From assembly GCA_034437795.1 (NCBI GenBank), contig DAOTTI010000294.1, forward strand, positions 1-33,042: a stretch of DNA of 33,042 bases, in the 5' to 3' direction. Within the stretch, counting starts at the first letter, position 1, and each line of letters opens with the position of its first letter. Position numbers and translations under genes: made by a program. The notes below the pieces were generated by a model. It was given only the letters and a program-made list of their open reading frames with translations. It was not told where the DNA came from and did not search any database. This document shows, in pieces, positions 31,432-33,042 of the stretch. Source of the DNA: DAOTTI01 sp034437795. Its GTDB lineage: Bacteria > Chloroflexota > UBA11872 > UBA12225.

Positions 31432-32790
31432 TTACGCCAGACGGCGGGGGGCGGCCGGCTGGCGGCCGTTCTTGAGCGCCCACTCCTGCATGCTCGCATC
31501 GAGGTAGCGCTCGATCTGGTGCTTCGGCTTCTCCTCATCCAGCCACCGCGACAGGGCGCCGGCCTTGAGCGACTCGAGCATTGACGGGTCAAGCTCGCGG
31601 TCGGCCGCCCGCTCGTCGACGCGAATGAGGTGCGCGCCAAACGGGGTTTTCACCGGCCCACTCACCTGGCCGGGCTGGAGAGCGAAGGCGGCGTCCTCGA
31701 ACTCCTTGACCATGACGCCCCGCGGGAACCAGCCCAGGTCGCCGCCCTGGTCCTTGTTGCTCGTATCGGTGGATAGCTCGGCGGCCAAGGCCTCGAAGGA
31801 TTCGCCGTTCTTCAGGCGCTCCAGCGCCGCCTGCGCCGCCGTCTCGTCGGGCAGCAAGATGTGGCGGGCATGCACCTGCTCGGCGCGATCGGGCACCGAC
31901 GCGGCCAAGGCCTCATTCAGCTTGCGGCGCAAGATCTGCGTGGTCACGTCCTGGCGGATGATGGCGTCGGTGCCGGCGGTGAGGCGAAGATATTCGCGGT
32001 AGCGGCTGTTGAATGTCTCCGTGCGCCGTGCGCCGGCGCGGGCCGTGGCCGTGGGAGCCTGGGTCGGAGCAACGGTGGGTGCGCCGTCGGCTGCGGCGGG
32101 CGCGCCTGCCGCGCCGGCCTGGCCCGGGTCAGCCGGGGTCGCGACCGGCGTCGGGCTGGGCTCCTGATAGCCGATGAGCTGCTTCAGCTCGCGGTCCACC
32201 TCCTCCGGCGTGGCCACGAGGTTGCGCCTGGCGGCTTCCTGGCGAATGAGCGTCTCGTCGATTAGGTCCTCGACCAGGTGGGTGCTCAAGCCCGCCAGCT
32301 GGTTCTGGATCTGGCTCAGGCGCTGGCGCGCATACTGCGCCAGGAAGTTGTCGCTGGCGCTGCTGCCGGCAGGGCTGGCCTGGCTGGCCAGCTGCTGGAC
32401 CTGCTCCAGCTCCAGCAGGAGGGCGTTCTGCCGGTAGGCCAGGATATCGGCGTACTGCTTCAGGGTGACTACCTGCCCGTCGACGCGCAGCACCGGCCGG
32501 CGCGCCACGATGACCTTGTCCCAGAAGAGCACCCCCCCGACGAGCAGAAGGGCGAAGGCGAGCACGCCGGAAAGGGTGAAGATGGCCAGGCGCTCCTTGA
32601 TGCGTTCCCGTTCGGCGCGAGACAGGCGCTCATACCAGGCGAACCAGCCCCCCTGGCTCGGCTCGGCCTCGATCTCGTCCAGCCTGGGGCGGCGCACGAT
32701 CGGGCTGGACGTCACGGTCCGCGGCCCGCGGCGTCTCTCGGGCCGCCGGAGGTCCGCTGGACCTGGCGCCCGTGTGCTGGTCTGTGTCAT
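31432..32790 (-). CDS. membrane-anchored parvulin-type peptidyl-prolyl isomerase (SurA/PrsA-like)
   Basis: A 452-residue foldase. A charged cytoplasmic tail of about 65 residues precedes one membrane helix (68-90), so the rest lies outside the membrane. Residues about 100-208 form the SurA/PrsA N-terminal chaperone part (LRVDGQVVTLKQY, LVEDLIDETLIRQEA, TPEEVDRELKQ). A Pro/Ala/Thr-rich linker (209-256) is inserted before the second chaperone segment. The rotamase domain spans 307-393, with ARHILLPDE, GGDLGWFPRG, MVKEFEDAAFAL and TPFGAHLIRV. It would fold secreted proteins, such as the Tat lipoproteins coded here. ATG 32790 lacks a strong ribosome site. It converges on ubiX. Confidence 0.92.
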   Translation of the reverse strand: MTQTSTRAPGPADLRRPERRRGPRTVTSSPIVRRPRLDEIEAEPSQGGWFAWYERLSRAERERIKERLAIFTLSGVLAFALLLVGGVLFWDKVIVARRPVLRVDGQVVTLKQYADILAYRQNALLLELEQVQQLASQASPAGSSASDNFLAQYARQRLSQIQNQLAGLSTHLVEDLIDETLIRQEAARRNLVATPEEVDRELKQLIGYQEPSPTPVATPADPGQAGAAGAPAAADGAPTVAPTQAPTATARAGARRTETFNSRYREYLRLTAGTDAIIRQDVTTQILRRKLNEALAASVPDRAEQVHARHILLPDETAAQAALERLKNGESFEALAAELSTDTSNKDQGGDLGWFPRGVMVKEFEDAAFALQPGQVSGPVKTPFGAHLIRVDERAADRELDPSMLESLKAGALSRWLDEEKPKHQIERYLDASMQEWALKNGRQPAAPRRLA

Positions 32791-32856
32791 TTCTGGTCTC
32801 AGGAAAGCATAGACGGTCTGGCGCCGGCCTGCACCGTGGGCTCCCCCAACAGGGAC

Positions 32857-32872
32857 GAGTAGCGAGTAGCGA
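32857..32872. repeat. GAGTAGC heptamer, two tandem copies
   Basis: GAGTAGCGAGTAGCGA lies upstream of the isomerase gene. The same heptamer theme, in more degenerate form, fills 7775-7925 on the opposite strand. Confidence 0.5.
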
Positions 32873-32930
32873 CGGATCAGGTTCCCGCCTCCACGGAGAC
32901 GCGGTGAGGCGGGATCAGCGCCGGGTGAGC

Positions 32931-33014
32931 TAGCCTGGGTTATTCACGGCCAGCGAAGAGCCCCGTCTCCCTTTGGGAGAGGGTGAGGGCTCCACTCGTG
33001 ACTAATCCAGGCTA
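32931..33014. repeat. dispersed palindrome family A, best-preserved copy
   Basis: An 84-bp element with inverted ends TAGCCTGGGTTATTCAC and GTGACTAATCCAGGCTA (15 of 17 match) and a central TCTCCC-TTT-GGGAGA palindrome. It has the form of a small non-autonomous mobile element (MITE-like) or REP-type palindrome and serves as the reference for the other copies. Confidence 0.75.
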
Positions 33015-33042
33015 GGCGGCGGCCGGCGGCGGCGCTGCCGGC

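Overview
The window is GC-rich, densely coded bacterial DNA, most likely from a member of the Chloroflexota (Chloroflexi). The hints are four Tat-type lipoprotein solute-binding proteins, a GYD-domain protein, an SbcD/SbcC pair, a UbiA/UbiX pair of the menaquinone kind, and many short dispersed palindromes and heptamer repeats. No rRNA or tRNA is visible, so this placement is inference and not proof.

Layout. 1-3208: debris and one intact gene: a truncated solute-binding lipoprotein start (404-661), a five-Asp-box sialidase-like protein (minus, 1038-2159), and a broken second Asp-box gene that carries a repeat insertion. 3209-8744: a co-directional minus-strand run, first to last GntR/FCD regulator, solute-binding protein, FAD-dependent oxidoreductase, solute-binding protein. 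Unusual repeat arrays sit in each gap. 8745-10579: a regulator promoter with candidate operators, an IS4-type transposase remnant with perfect 16-bp inverted repeats, and gene-poor repeat DNA. 10580-15432: GYD protein, small membrane protein, a third solute-binding protein, and a GNAT acetyltransferase-MFS transporter pair. 15518-16174: a LuxR-type regulator with an abnormal receiver domain, divergent from the MFS gene. 16409-18211: a large membrane protein with a duplicated WH...SPPH motif. 18459-19871: a fourth solute-binding protein, plus strand. 20144-20743: a small membrane protein.

21074-30479 is a six-gene plus-strand operon in which every junction is a 4-base stop/start overlap: SbcD-like nuclease, SbcC-like ATPase without a zinc hook, TIM-barrel isomerase, zinc-ribbon methyltransferase, GT-C glycosyltransferase, UbiA prenyltransferase. 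UbiX (flavin prenyltransferase) follows after a short gap. A membrane-anchored parvulin-type peptidyl-prolyl isomerase (minus, 31432-32790) converges on it.

How the parts fit: the left half looks like a carbohydrate sensing, uptake and degradation region (binding proteins, sialidase-like hydrolase, oxidoreductase, GntR), yet it holds no ABC permease or ATPase gene. The right half couples DNA-end processing, unknown sugar/lipid modification and quinone prenylation in one transcript. The most notable unexplained items are the 11-bp repeat array running into an oxidoreductase start codon, the hookless SbcC, the degenerate receiver, the duplicated His-motif membrane protein, and several palindromic repeat families placed at gene ends.
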